Source of the DNA: an uncultured Bacilli bacterium
GTDB lineage: Bacteria > Bacillota_I > Bacilli_A > RF39 > UBA660
DNA: 64,000 bases
Assembly (NCBI GenBank): GCA_910583945.1
Contig: CAJTYF010000002.1
Span: 23,454-87,453, forward strand
Reading direction: 5' to 3'
Of the stretch, positions 51,728 through 60,783 are shown in pieces (position 1 is the stretch's first letter; every line of letters starts with the position of its first letter). The position numbers and the translations under genes were made by a program. The notes under the pieces are model-generated. The model was not told where the DNA came from. It saw only the letters and a list, made by a program, of their open reading frames with translations, and ran no database searches.

Positions 51728-51799
51728 ATGGCAAAAAAGATTGTTATTGATCCTGGGCACCCGAGGTCTTTGTTCCCCAACAATAATATGTTGTGGTAA
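51728..51799 (+). CDS. Amidase-like stub peptide (23 aa), module copy 1
   Basis: A -10-like TATAAT and a GAGGAGGA site precede a 23-codon ORF: MAKKIVIDPGHP, then RSLFPNNNMLW and stop. KKIVIDPGHP is the N-terminal motif of Amidase_3 N-acetylmuramoyl-L-alanine amidases, here cut off after the first zinc histidine. The second half is encoded by a sequence identical in module copy 2 (59639). A terminator-like hairpin GGTACTT/AAGTATC plus T-run follows at 51820-51847. It cannot be a working amidase. Confidence 0.6.
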   Translation: MAKKIVIDPGHPRSLFPNNNMLW

Positions 51800-51847
51800 A
51801 CGATAAATCTATAAGTTAAGGTACTTTATTATGGAAGTATCTTTTTT
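51766..51847 (+). repeat. Conserved module, copy 1: hairpin plus terminator
   Basis: From about CACCCGAG onward the sequence is shared with 59682-59767: TTGTTCCCCAACAATAATAT, GTTGTGGTAAACGATAAATC and TATAAGTT, then a degenerate hairpin with T-run. CCCCAACA and TGTTGTGG form a stem around ATAATA. Upstream of CACCCGAG the two copies differ mostly at synonymous positions. Confidence 0.75.
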
Positions 51848-51922
51848 GATGGTTAAATAATATTAAATTTGAGATTATGTGATATAATATATTTATCGAT
51901 GATTTAGAAAGTACGTGATTTT

Positions 51923-52117
51923 ATGAAGGATAAAAAGAAACTTAGTGAAAAAGAAATTCAAGAGGAAATTAGAAAAGTGGATGGAGCAATGTCACAAGAA
52001 GGAATGCCACTTACTAAAGAAATAAAAGAAAAACTTTATAATTGCATAGTTGGTAGTTCTACAACAGAAATAGAAAGAAATAAAGTATTAGAGAAGTATA
52101 GGAGAATTTATGGATAA
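51923..52117 (+). CDS. VbhA-type antitoxin of the Fic protein
   Basis: The 64-residue helical product contains AMSQEGMPLTKEIKEKL and TTEIERNKVLEKYR, the layout of VbhA-family antitoxins whose inhibitory helix carries the glutamate before glycine (EG). The usual Ser/Thr four residues before the Glu is Ala here. It overlaps the fic gene by 8 nt, the typical toxin-antitoxin arrangement. Confidence 0.8.
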   Translation: MKDKKKLSEKEIQEEIRKVDGAMSQEGMPLTKEIKEKLYNCIVGSSTTEIERNKVLEKYRRIYG

Positions 52118-52781
52118 TAAATATAAATACACCTATGAAAAAAATGCCGATTATTGTTATAAAGATACTGATGTTTTAATTAATAAACTTAATATTACAA
52201 ATGATGAAGATTTATTTAATGCCGAAAGAGAACTTGTTTCTTTAAGAACTTATGAATTAAATGCAAATCCGTTAAAAGGAAATTTTGATTTTGAATATTT
52301 AAAAGATATACATAGGTACTTATTTCAAGATGTATATAGATGGGCAGGAGATATAAGAAATTGTAATATTGCTAAACAAGATTTATTTTGTTTGGTTGAA
52401 CATATAGAATCATATGGCTCTGATGTATTTAATAAATTAAAAAATGCAAAATATTTTATAGATTATGATAATGAAACAACAGTAGATAAAATAGTGGAAT
52501 TGTTTGCTGATATTAATGCTTTGCACCCTTTTCGTGAAGGCAATGGTAGAAGCCAAAGAGTGTTTATTGAATCACTTGCTAAAATAAATGGAATATATCT
52601 TGATTTAACAAATGTATCTAAAATGGATATGATTGTTGCTAGTCACGAAAGTATCAATGGAGATTACGAAAAATTAAAAGATATGTTTAAAAATAATAGT
52701 CATTTATTAAGTGAAAAAGAAAGATTAGAATATGTAGAAATTTATTGTTCTGATGAATTAAAACAAAAAATAGAAAATTAA
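52110..52781 (+). CDS. Fic-domain AMPylase (toxin)
   Basis: The 223-residue product carries the full active motif HPFREGNGRSQR (about residue 147) and the upstream flap region (DVYRWAGDIRNCNIAKQDLF). Fic proteins transfer AMP to target proteins; VbhT-like toxins act on gyrase/topoisomerase IV. The catalytic residues are intact, so the enzyme should be active when released by the antitoxin. Confidence 0.92.
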   Translation: MDNKYKYTYEKNADYCYKDTDVLINKLNITNDEDLFNAERELVSLRTYELNANPLKGNFDFEYLKDIHRYLFQDVYRWAGDIRNCNIAKQDLFCLVEHIESYGSDVFNKLKNAKYFIDYDNETTVDKIVELFADINALHPFREGNGRSQRVFIESLAKINGIYLDLTNVSKMDMIVASHESINGDYEKLKDMFKNNSHLLSEKERLEYVEIYCSDELKQKIEN

Positions 52782-53164
52782 TAAAAACTAAAAGTTAATT
52801 AAACACCTAGATAAATTTATTTTACAGAGAAAAAGGTATGTTAACTTTAGAAGAGTATTTTAATAAAAGAATACAAAGAGAATCAGTTAATATATACGAT
52901 TTAAAAATAGGTAGGAGCATATGAAACAACTTATTGATTTCGAGCGAAATTGTAATTATGCCGTCATTTATTTAAATAAAAAAAATTTTTTTATTGATTA
53001 AATTAAGATAGAATAGTATTTAAAAAGGATACTATTTTTTAATTTAATTGGTTAAATAATAAAATAAAATTTGATAGGAATTTTCTAAAAATTTATAAAT
53101 TAAAAAAAATTGGAAAAAAATGGAATTAATGTTATAATAGCGCAAAAAAAGGGGGCAATTTCCT
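52782..53164 (+). other. Intergenic region between fic and jetA with terminator and gene remnants
   Basis: A 28-codon ORF at about 52838-52924 (MLTLEEYFNKRIQRESVNIY...) looks like a remnant. A terminator AATAGTAT/ATACTATT plus T-run lies at 53012-53041. A TATAAT box at 53133-53138 followed by GGGGGCAA probably serves jetA. Nothing else is supported. Confidence 0.5.
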
Positions 53165-54541
53165 ATGTTTAAACTATTTGATTCGATTCCCTATCAATTT
53201 TTTCAGATATTTAGTTCTACCAATAGAGAAATGTATGCAAATATATTATTTTGGATTTATTTAGATTGTGAAAATGAAAATAGTTTTTCATTTTCTAAAG
53301 AATACTTTATATCGCTTATAGAGAATTATTTTGATATACATGAAAATGAGCAAATTATAGAAGAAGATGGAAAAGAATTAAAGGTAGCAAGGGATAAAGC
53401 CAATTGGATTTTTCGGAAATTAAAGTATTATGGATGGATAGATACAGAATTTGTTGCAAATGGAGAACAAATAGTAAATTTTGAGGATTATGCTTTGACA
53501 TTTTTAAATGCCTATGTGAATTATGAAAGTGAAAATAATTTAGAATTAAGTAGTTATGTTTATCGTATATATCGAAATATAGAAAACATTGAAATGAATA
53601 GGAGTTATTTTACTTTAAGGGATACATTATTGCAACTTAATGATTTAACTCAAAAGTTGAGAAGTCTTAATTCAAATATAAAAAAGTATATTAAAAGAAT
53701 AGCAAAGTTAAATCAAAAAAATGACGAAGAACAATTAGAAGCCATTTTAGATCAGTTACTCAATGATTATAAAATAAAGATTGTAGATAAGGCTTACTTT
53801 TATATGAAAACAAATGATAATCCTATAAAATATCGAAATAAATTTATTGATGCTTGTCGAAAAATTCACTATGATGACTTTTATGAAATGAATACAGTAC
53901 AACAAATAGTTGACGAAGAAAAAGTTGTGAAAGAAGAAGCGACTTTAAAATTTAATACAATTATGGATGAATTAGAAGATTCATTTGATCGAATAATCAA
54001 TATTATTGAAGAAATTGATATTAAAAATACAAAATATATAAATGTCGCTATTGAAAGAATTCGAATATTAATGAATCATGATAATAATATGGAAGGGCAA
54101 TTATTAAATATATTAAAAAATATTCAAATATTGAAAGAAGAGGATTTACTTTTTTCCTTCTTTAATAATAAAAATATTATTCCTGCCTCTTTATATACCC
54201 CTAAATCTTCTATAAAGATAAAACCAAAGCCTATTGAAATTAAACAACATAGTGAAGAAACAAAGGCCAATAAAGAGTTTTTAAACAAATTAAAAAGAAA
54301 TCAAAAATTTTCTCAAAAGGCTATCCGAAATTACGTGGATTCTTTATTACAACAGAAGGATAGAATTACAATAGAAGATTTTAATGTGAAAGACAATGAC
54401 GATTTTATTAGACTAATTTTAATTTTTGTCTATTCAGAAGAAAAGAAAAATACATATAAAATTATTTGGAAAGATAAAGAAAATAAAATAGACAATGTGT
54501 ATGTTCCTAATTTTATAATTGAAAGGAAAGCGGTTAAATGA
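53165..54541 (+). CDS. jetA: Wadjet system protein JetA (kleisin-like)
   Basis: The 458-residue product starts FKLFDSIPYQFFQIFSSTNR, the pattern of DUF5716-type JetA proteins, with an N-terminal winged-helix-like part, a coiled-coil middle (LTQKLRSLNSNIKKYIKRIA) and a C-terminal winged-helix-like part (RNYVDSLLQQKDRITIEDFN). In Wadjet, JetA bridges the SMC-like JetC heads. It is first of four overlapping genes in the order ABCD. Subtype assignment (probably not type I) is inference. Confidence 0.88.
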   Translation: MFKLFDSIPYQFFQIFSSTNREMYANILFWIYLDCENENSFSFSKEYFISLIENYFDIHENEQIIEEDGKELKVARDKANWIFRKLKYYGWIDTEFVANGEQIVNFEDYALTFLNAYVNYESENNLELSSYVYRIYRNIENIEMNRSYFTLRDTLLQLNDLTQKLRSLNSNIKKYIKRIAKLNQKNDEEQLEAILDQLLNDYKIKIVDKAYFYMKTNDNPIKYRNKFIDACRKIHYDDFYEMNTVQQIVDEEKVVKEEATLKFNTIMDELEDSFDRIINIIEEIDIKNTKYINVAIERIRILMNHDNNMEGQLLNILKNIQILKEEDLLFSFFNNKNIIPASLYTPKSSIKIKPKPIEIKQHSEETKANKEFLNKLKRNQKFSQKAIRNYVDSLLQQKDRITIEDFNVKDNDDFIRLILIFVYSEEKKNTYKIIWKDKENKIDNVYVPNFIIERKAVK

Positions 54542-55167
54542 AAGAACAAGTAGAAATTTTTTATAAGGAGTATGGGAAATTAACTGAAAAAGAGTCCGAA
54601 AAATTTAAAGAGTTAATTAATAAATTAATTAATGTAAATTATCTGACGGCATACAAAGAGGAAGATAAAAAAGATTACTATTTTATAGGAAATCACCTGG
54701 AATGTTTTACAAGTTACTTTTCTATAGGGGGATGGGAACTTCTACATTTTCCTAATCAAAGAACTTTGGTTTTACAGTCGCTATTTATACCGAAAATAAC
54801 GCTTAATAAAACTTCAAGTATCATTTTATTAATTCTAAGATTTTTATATACTAAAAAATTGCATGATATATCTTTAGATAATCAAATAAATGTAACGATA
54901 TCGGAAATACAAGAAAAATATGAACAACTTGCTATTTCTTCATCAGAAAGATTGAAAATAGGTGAAATATCTGAAGGATTAAGATTACTAAAAAAATACA
55001 ATATCATCAATTTTAAAGGTTTGGATTTTTACAATGATGATTTTGTATTAACAATATATCCTACAATTCAATATGCGGTAGGAATAAGTGATATCAATAC
55101 AATTACTGATAAAATCAATTCCTATATTGGCAAGGAGGAAAATAATGAAGAAGTTGAAGAAAATTAA
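54538..55167 (+). CDS. jetB: Wadjet system protein JetB (KITE-like)
   Basis: The 209-residue product overlaps jetA (ATGA) and jetC. It has winged-helix character (FIPKITLNKTSSIILLILRF, ISEGLRLLKKYNIINFKGLD) and the YFSIGGWELLHF segment. JetB dimers bind JetA within the complex. Identity rests mainly on position, size and pattern (DUF4194-like). Confidence 0.85.
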   Translation: MKEQVEIFYKEYGKLTEKESEKFKELINKLINVNYLTAYKEEDKKDYYFIGNHLECFTSYFSIGGWELLHFPNQRTLVLQSLFIPKITLNKTSSIILLILRFLYTKKLHDISLDNQINVTISEIQEKYEQLAISSSERLKIGEISEGLRLLKKYNIINFKGLDFYNDDFVLTIYPTIQYAVGISDINTITDKINSYIGKEENNEEVEEN

Positions 55168-58100
55168 ATTAATTAATTGGCATATGTTTTATTCCGATAC
55201 TATAGAAATAAAAGATAATTGCTTAATAACTGGAGAAAATGGGAGTGGAAAATCAACGCTTTTGGATGCTATTCAATACGTTCTTACAGCAGGAAGGGTA
55301 AAATTTAATCAGGCTGCTAACGATATGGGAAAAAGAACTGTTGAAAGTTATATTCGTGGAAAAGTAGGGTATGAGAATAAAGAATATTTAAGAGACGAAG
55401 TAACTTCTTACATTGTTTTAGAGTTTTTTGATGATGAAAAAAACGAGTCTGATTTATTAGGTGTTGTATTAGAATTAACTCCACTTTCCCCTCGTCTAAG
55501 TCGTTTGTTTTTCAAAATGAGTAAGCAAGAAATAAAAGATGATTTGTTTATTACAAGTGATAAATGTGCTAGACCTTTGAGTCAATTTAAAAGAACAGTA
55601 AAACTTGAGGCTACAGATAATTCTAGAGAATTTCAAAGTATTATTTGTTCTTATTTGGGGATATCAGGAAAAAATAGATATTTTGAACTATTATCGAAAG
55701 CTTTGGCTTTTAAACCAATAAATGATGTGAATGCATTTGTAAAAGATTTTCTTTTAAGTGAAAGTGCTATTTCATTAGAAACTTTACAACAGAATGTAGA
55801 AAATTTTAGCAGATTAGAAAGAGAAATCGCCTTAGAAGAAGAAAAAATAGGAATGTTGGAAGAAATAGAAAAATCTTCTTTAAATTATGAAACGACTAAA
55901 AATAGTATAGAAAAAAATGAGTATTTTTTAAGAAAAATTGAGAAAGAAAAATTAGAAAAAGAAGTCAGATTGACTTTAAATTTAATTAAAATCAAAGAAC
56001 AGGATATTAATTTAAAAAATCAAGAAAGTGTGGCTAATCAAAAAGAAGTTGATAATTTAAATACCACTATTAATGAATACAGATTGAGTTTAAAAGAAAA
56101 TAAAGAATACCAGTTATATGATAAATGGGAAACAAAATTAAAAAATTTAAAATTTGAACAAGATGATTTAATTCCTTATATAAAAAGTTTTACTGAGAAT
56201 TTAAATTGTGAACTAGAAAATTTAAAGGATTTTGAGTGGAGTAAGTCATTAAAAAGATCATTTACAACACCAATTGATTTAAATTTTTTTGAAAAGATGT
56301 TTGTGGAATGTATAGAAAAGAAAAATGAAGTAAAAGGTGACTTGGAAAGAAAAATACTAGAACTAGATCATTCTAAAAAGGAAATAGGAAAGATTAAAAA
56401 TGATTTGGAAGAAAAAGTAAAATTATTAGAAAAAAAGGAACGTCCTTATAATGAATCAGTCATTCAATTAATTACGGCAATCAAAAATCATTTTAAAGAA
56501 TTAAATGGTGAAAATATTGAAGTAAGACCTTTATGTGAGTATTTAGAGATAACGGCCGAAAAATGGCGAAATGCTATTGAGGGGTATTTGAACAATCAAA
56601 AATTTGATTTGATTTTAGAGCCTAAATATTTTGATGAAGCATTGCAAGTTTATGAGAAATATAAACAAGAAAAAAATATTTATGGAGTAGGGCTTGTAAA
56701 TACTCAAAAGTTTAATGATTTAGAGCCTATTAGCGATAGTTTAGCATCCCATGTTACTTCTATAAATACTTCTGCACGACGTTATGCTATGTTTTTATTA
56801 AATAAAGTAACTTGTTGTGAGGACGTAAAAGCGTTGAAAAAATATTCTAATGCCATAACTCCTAGTTGTATGACATATCGTAATAATGTTGCAAGGCAGA
56901 TTAATCCTAAAGTATATAATAGTGCTTATATAGGTAAAAAAGGATTAGAATTGCAGTTAGCAAAAACGCAAGAACAATTAAAGAATCAAAGTGAAGCATA
57001 TAATTTAATTTTAAATGAATATAATAAAGTAATGAATTGTTTAAGTTGTTTAAGAAATTCCCAATTGGACAATTTACAAAGTGGCATTTATAATTTTAGA
57101 AGATTTCAGAATATAAAACAAGAAGCAGATAATTGTAAAGAAAAAATGGAAAAACTTGAAGTAACAGGATTTTTTAGTAATGTTTTGGATCAAATAAAGG
57201 AATTTGAAAATAATTGTTCTATATTAAATAGTAAAATAAAAGAATTTAATAGAGAAATAGCAACATTAGAAACCAATATTACGGCATTAAAAGAAGAAAT
57301 AAATGAAAAAGAAGAAAAAATAAATCTATTGAAAAATATGGATGAAAATGACGAATGGGAAAAAGAGTTTATTAAAAAGGTGGAAAAAACTAAAATACAA
57401 GAATTGGAAAATAAACTTAATTTAGAAATTCATACATATAAAAGTAATTTACCAAAACTTGAATTTGCTATAGAAAACTTTCAAGAAGAGTATAATAAAT
57501 TGTATCAGTTTGATCAAATTGTTGGAATTCAAAATGTATCATCTTATTTAAACGAACTTTACAATAAAAGGAAGTTCGATTTAGTAAAAAGAAAATCTCA
57601 AAGTGCAGATTTTAAAGAAGCCTGCCAAATTAGTTTTAGGGAAGACTTTATAAGCAAATTAAAAGATAAAATTGATGATGCTAAAAGAGAATTAAAAGAA
57701 TTAAATAAGGCTTTAAAAGGAAACCCATTTGGAAATGAACAATATGAATTTATCTTGGATAAAAGTACGAATCCTGAAATGGCTAATTATTACAGAATTA
57801 TTACAAGCGGAAATAATTATCAAATGAATACTTTGTTTGAAAATAATTTGTCAGATGAAGACCGAAATACCTTGGATGATCTATTTGTTAAAATTAGTGC
57901 TTCAAATAGTGATGAAGTGACTAAAAAAATTCTTGATGAATATACGGATTATCGTAATTATATGTCCTATGATATTAAAGTCACAAAAGATAATGGAGAA
58001 TCATATAGTTTTTCTAAATTGGCAAAGGAAAAAAGTGGAGGAGAAATTCAAACGCCTTTTTATGTTATTATTGCGGCCTCATTTGAACAGTTATTACATA

Positions 58101-58357
58101 CTTCAAGAAGAAAATCATCAACAGGTTGTGTAGTAATGTTTGATGAAGCATTTAATAATATGGATGAAAGTAGAATTGAAGCTATGATGAACTTTTATAA
58201 AAGATTAAAAGTTCAATTGTTAATTGCGGTGCCACCTGAAAAAACATATATTATAGATCCTTATGTAGATACTACTTTGGTGATTATGAATAATGGAAAA
58301 GGAACTTATATGAAAAGTATTAGACAAGGGGAATTTGAACATGTCGAAACAATTTGA
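55145..58357 (+). CDS. jetC: Wadjet system protein JetC (SMC/MukB-like ATPase)
   Basis: The start at 55145 is behind AAGGAGG. The 1070-residue product has Walker A ITGENGSGKSTLLDAIQYVL (about residue 30), two long coiled coils separated by a hinge (about residues 420-560), ABC signature EKSGGEIQTPFYVI and Walker B VVMFDEAFNNMDESR. It drives ATP-dependent loop extrusion on small circular DNA. All ATPase motifs are intact. Confidence 0.95.
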   Translation: MKKLKKIKLINWHMFYSDTIEIKDNCLITGENGSGKSTLLDAIQYVLTAGRVKFNQAANDMGKRTVESYIRGKVGYENKEYLRDEVTSYIVLEFFDDEKNESDLLGVVLELTPLSPRLSRLFFKMSKQEIKDDLFITSDKCARPLSQFKRTVKLEATDNSREFQSIICSYLGISGKNRYFELLSKALAFKPINDVNAFVKDFLLSESAISLETLQQNVENFSRLEREIALEEEKIGMLEEIEKSSLNYETTKNSIEKNEYFLRKIEKEKLEKEVRLTLNLIKIKEQDINLKNQESVANQKEVDNLNTTINEYRLSLKENKEYQLYDKWETKLKNLKFEQDDLIPYIKSFTENLNCELENLKDFEWSKSLKRSFTTPIDLNFFEKMFVECIEKKNEVKGDLERKILELDHSKKEIGKIKNDLEEKVKLLEKKERPYNESVIQLITAIKNHFKELNGENIEVRPLCEYLEITAEKWRNAIEGYLNNQKFDLILEPKYFDEALQVYEKYKQEKNIYGVGLVNTQKFNDLEPISDSLASHVTSINTSARRYAMFLLNKVTCCEDVKALKKYSNAITPSCMTYRNNVARQINPKVYNSAYIGKKGLELQLAKTQEQLKNQSEAYNLILNEYNKVMNCLSCLRNSQLDNLQSGIYNFRRFQNIKQEADNCKEKMEKLEVTGFFSNVLDQIKEFENNCSILNSKIKEFNREIATLETNITALKEEINEKEEKINLLKNMDENDEWEKEFIKKVEKTKIQELENKLNLEIHTYKSNLPKLEFAIENFQEEYNKLYQFDQIVGIQNVSSYLNELYNKRKFDLVKRKSQSADFKEACQISFREDFISKLKDKIDDAKRELKELNKALKGNPFGNEQYEFILDKSTNPEMANYYRIITSGNNYQMNTLFENNLSDEDRNTLDDLFVKISASNSDEVTKKILDEYTDYRNYMSYDIKVTKDNGESYSFSKLAKEKSGGEIQTPFYVIIAASFEQLLHTSRRKSSTGCVVMFDEAFNNMDESRIEAMMNFYKRLKVQLLIAVPPEKTYIIDPYVDTTLVIMNNGKGTYMKSIRQGEFEHVETI

Positions 58358-59528
58358 GACGATTATCGTAGAAAAACTATTAAAAAAGTATGAAAGAAGT
58401 AAGATTTCAAAAGAAGGCAGTAATAGAAATTTAGCGATTCGTCTTTCTTTTGATGAAAAAAATATGCCGAAGTATGTTTTAGAAGATAGTTATTTATATG
58501 AAAAGGATATTGAAGAAACTGTCGCCGTTTTACATAAGAGTAGATTTATTGATGTAAAATATGATTTTAATAAAAGGATAAAAGAGGTACAATTAAATTT
58601 AGATAAAGTAGAAGAATGTTATAAATTATTAAATAAAGAGTCTTTAAAGGAAAATAGAATAAGTGTAATGTCTGTATTGGAAAAATATAAAAACAAGGGA
58701 AAACTAACTTCTTGGTATGTTAGTAAAATAGAAGAAAGAATTGCATTTTATAAGCCAACGACTTCTTATTTTAAAAATGTAAAAGATTTAGAAGAAGTAT
58801 TATTTATACTAGATCGATTGGAGTACCAAATAGATGAGATAAGTATTCGAAATTTTAGTGCGAAATATTTAAAAGATTCGAAGAGAATGGAAGTTTTACT
58901 TTCAAAACTAGAAAGAATATTACATGAATATTTCGATAGTAATGAGAAAGAGATTTTATCTAGATTCAATGTTTTTAGAAATCCGACTTTTTTGTATATA
59001 AAAGGTATGGGAAAATTTAAAATTAACAATCAAATAATTGATTTGAAAGATTTAAAAAGTGAATTAATTTTGTCTAGTAACCATGTTGATAATTTGCAAG
59101 TTGTAAGTTTAGGCTGTACAGAAGTAATAACTGTTGAAAACTTAACGACTTTTTACGACTATCCCTCATTTAACAGGTGCATTATTTATTTAGGTGGATT
59201 TCATAATAAAATAAGAAAAAAACTTTTATGTAAATTGTATGAGTTTAATCGAAGCATTCCTTTTTATCATTTTGGAGATATTGATGCAGGTGGTTTTTAT
59301 ATTTTAAATCATCTTATTGAAGATACAAAAATACCATTTAAGACTATGTATATGGATGTCAATACTTTAAAAAAATATAGTAATGAAACAATTCCTTTAA
59401 CAAAAGAAGATCAAAAAAGATTAAAACAATTATTACAGAATAAGAATTTGAATATTTATAAAGATGTATTTATGTATATGTTAGAACATAACATAAAACT
59501 TGAGCAAGAGAATATAATATATGATTAA
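58341..59528 (+). CDS. jetD: Wadjet system protein JetD (Toprim nuclease)
   Basis: The start at 58341 follows CAAGGGGA; an upstream TTG lacks spacing. The 395-residue product has an N-terminal arm domain and a C-terminal Toprim-like nuclease: the Glu in EVITVENLTTFYDYP and the DxD-type site in FYHFGDIDAGGFYILNHL. JetD cleaves plasmid DNA once the SMC motor stalls. With JetABC complete, the defence system should be functional. Confidence 0.93.
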   Translation: MSKQFETIIVEKLLKKYERSKISKEGSNRNLAIRLSFDEKNMPKYVLEDSYLYEKDIEETVAVLHKSRFIDVKYDFNKRIKEVQLNLDKVEECYKLLNKESLKENRISVMSVLEKYKNKGKLTSWYVSKIEERIAFYKPTTSYFKNVKDLEEVLFILDRLEYQIDEISIRNFSAKYLKDSKRMEVLLSKLERILHEYFDSNEKEILSRFNVFRNPTFLYIKGMGKFKINNQIIDLKDLKSELILSSNHVDNLQVVSLGCTEVITVENLTTFYDYPSFNRCIIYLGGFHNKIRKKLLCKLYEFNRSIPFYHFGDIDAGGFYILNHLIEDTKIPFKTMYMDVNTLKKYSNETIPLTKEDQKRLKQLLQNKNLNIYKDVFMYMLEHNIKLEQENIIYD

Positions 59529-59638
59529 TTTGAAAATCACAGTATTATTGCAGTAGGAAATAATTTTAGGTTGTTTACTATAAGCAATTTATAACAAAAT
59601 TGTGTTTTGTTCATACTTTATAATAGAGGTGAAAAAAC

Positions 59639-59722
59639 ATGTCTACAAGAGCGACTAAAAAAATAGTTATAGATCCTGGTCACCCGAGTTATTTGTTCCC
59701 CAACAATAATATGTTGTGGTAA
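59639..59722 (+). CDS. Amidase-like stub peptide (27 aa), module copy 2
   Basis: A TATAAT box (59619-59624) and AGAGGTG precede a 27-codon ORF: MSTRATKKIVIDPGHP then SYLFPNNNMLW and stop. The N-terminal codons differ from copy 1 mostly synonymously (for example ATA for ATT, GGT for GGG), whereas the C-terminal coding DNA is identical. It is followed by GATACTT/AAGTATC plus T-run. Confidence 0.6.
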   Translation: MSTRATKKIVIDPGHPSYLFPNNNMLW

Positions 59723-59770
59723 ACGATAAATCTATAAGTTGAGATACTTTGTTAGTGAAGTATCTTTTTT
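59682..59770 (+). repeat. Conserved module, copy 2: hairpin plus terminator
   Basis: Shares the CCCCAACA-ATAATA-TGTTGTGG hairpin, the AAACGATAAATCTATAAGTT segment and the terminator layout with copy 1 at 51766-51847. The module stands directly before the HEPN gene here and before the VbhA/Fic pair there. Confidence 0.75.
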
Positions 59771-59794
59771 AGTGATATAATGGTTTAAAGGTGT

Positions 59795-60733
59795 ATGTCT
59801 ATGAAAATAATTTATAAAATATCTATAAAAGCAATATTGTTTGGAGTAGAAGAAAATGTTATTGATAACTTAAATATTGGAAATAACTATTTAGTAAAAA
59901 AGGATAATTTAACTAACAAGCAATTATGGAAAGAATTTGATTATACTGCTTTTGGAATTCGACGAATTTATGAATCGGCAAAGATAAACGAAAATTTGGA
60001 TATTGCTGTTTTAGAAAAAAATTTTGAACATATTTATGATAAACCTAAAAATATAAATTTTGAAGAATACTTATACAATTTAGAAAATGCAGAAATGCAT
60101 TATGTAGATGAAAAAATGAGAATTATTAGATTGTTTTGTGAAAATGGTTTTAATATACATGAATTATTAATCAATACAAATATAATACTTGATAATGGAA
60201 AAGGAGAGATTAATCATAATTCTAAAATACCTTTTCCTGATAAAATAATTGGAAACATAGAAAAATTAAATTTAAATTCTAAGAAGGAGATTGATAGAAT
60301 TAATAATTTTATACAAAGTATAGATATTCATTTTAATAACTTTAACTTTTCTCCTAATTTATTATCTTCTGCTTGCTTCTTATATGATCAAACTTATACT
60401 GCTTCATTAGAAACATTGCAATTTATGGTTGGCGTTATAGGCTTAGAAAGTTTATTAGTGGATGGAAAAGGAGAGTTAAGTTATAAGTTTTCTAGAAATT
60501 GTGCTATGTTATTAAGTAATAATATAGAAGAATATGAAAAATTATTTTTACAAATGAAAAAAATATATAAAAAGCGCTCTGAATATGTCCATAATGGTAG
60601 AATGAAAACATTAGAAGAAGATGATATTGTGGAACTTCGAGATATTTTACGAAAAACAATATTTAAAATTATAGAATTTAATATTCCTCAAGAAGAATTA
60701 TTAAAAAGATTGGATTTAAAAGGATACCTATGA
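59795..60733 (+). CDS. Apea-like HEPN-domain protein (312 aa)
   Basis: The C-terminal ~120 residues follow the Apea-like HEPN pattern: LETLQFMVGVIGLESLLVDG, then KFSRNCAMLL and KKRSEYVHNGRM, with the R-x4-H ribonuclease-type motif RSEYVH. The N-terminal part is a mixed domain without clear homologues. HEPN proteins next to defence genes are often RNA-targeting abortive-infection effectors; that role is inference. Two ATGs (59795, 59801) could serve as start. Confidence 0.68.
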   Translation: MSMKIIYKISIKAILFGVEENVIDNLNIGNNYLVKKDNLTNKQLWKEFDYTAFGIRRIYESAKINENLDIAVLEKNFEHIYDKPKNINFEEYLYNLENAEMHYVDEKMRIIRLFCENGFNIHELLINTNIILDNGKGEINHNSKIPFPDKIIGNIEKLNLNSKKEIDRINNFIQSIDIHFNNFNFSPNLLSSACFLYDQTYTASLETLQFMVGVIGLESLLVDGKGELSYKFSRNCAMLLSNNIEEYEKLFLQMKKIYKKRSEYVHNGRMKTLEEDDIVELRDILRKTIFKIIEFNIPQEELLKRLDLKGYL

Positions 60734-60783
60734 TTATAGTTGAAATTTTATTTGCTTAAATTTTAGAAAGTGAGGATTGATAA

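Noticed and set aside
51728..51799. Amidase stub as a group I intron or intact split lysin gene
   Set aside because: No catalytic intron core elements are evident, and no 3' amidase exon follows in the window; the terminator directly after the ORF argues against splicing.
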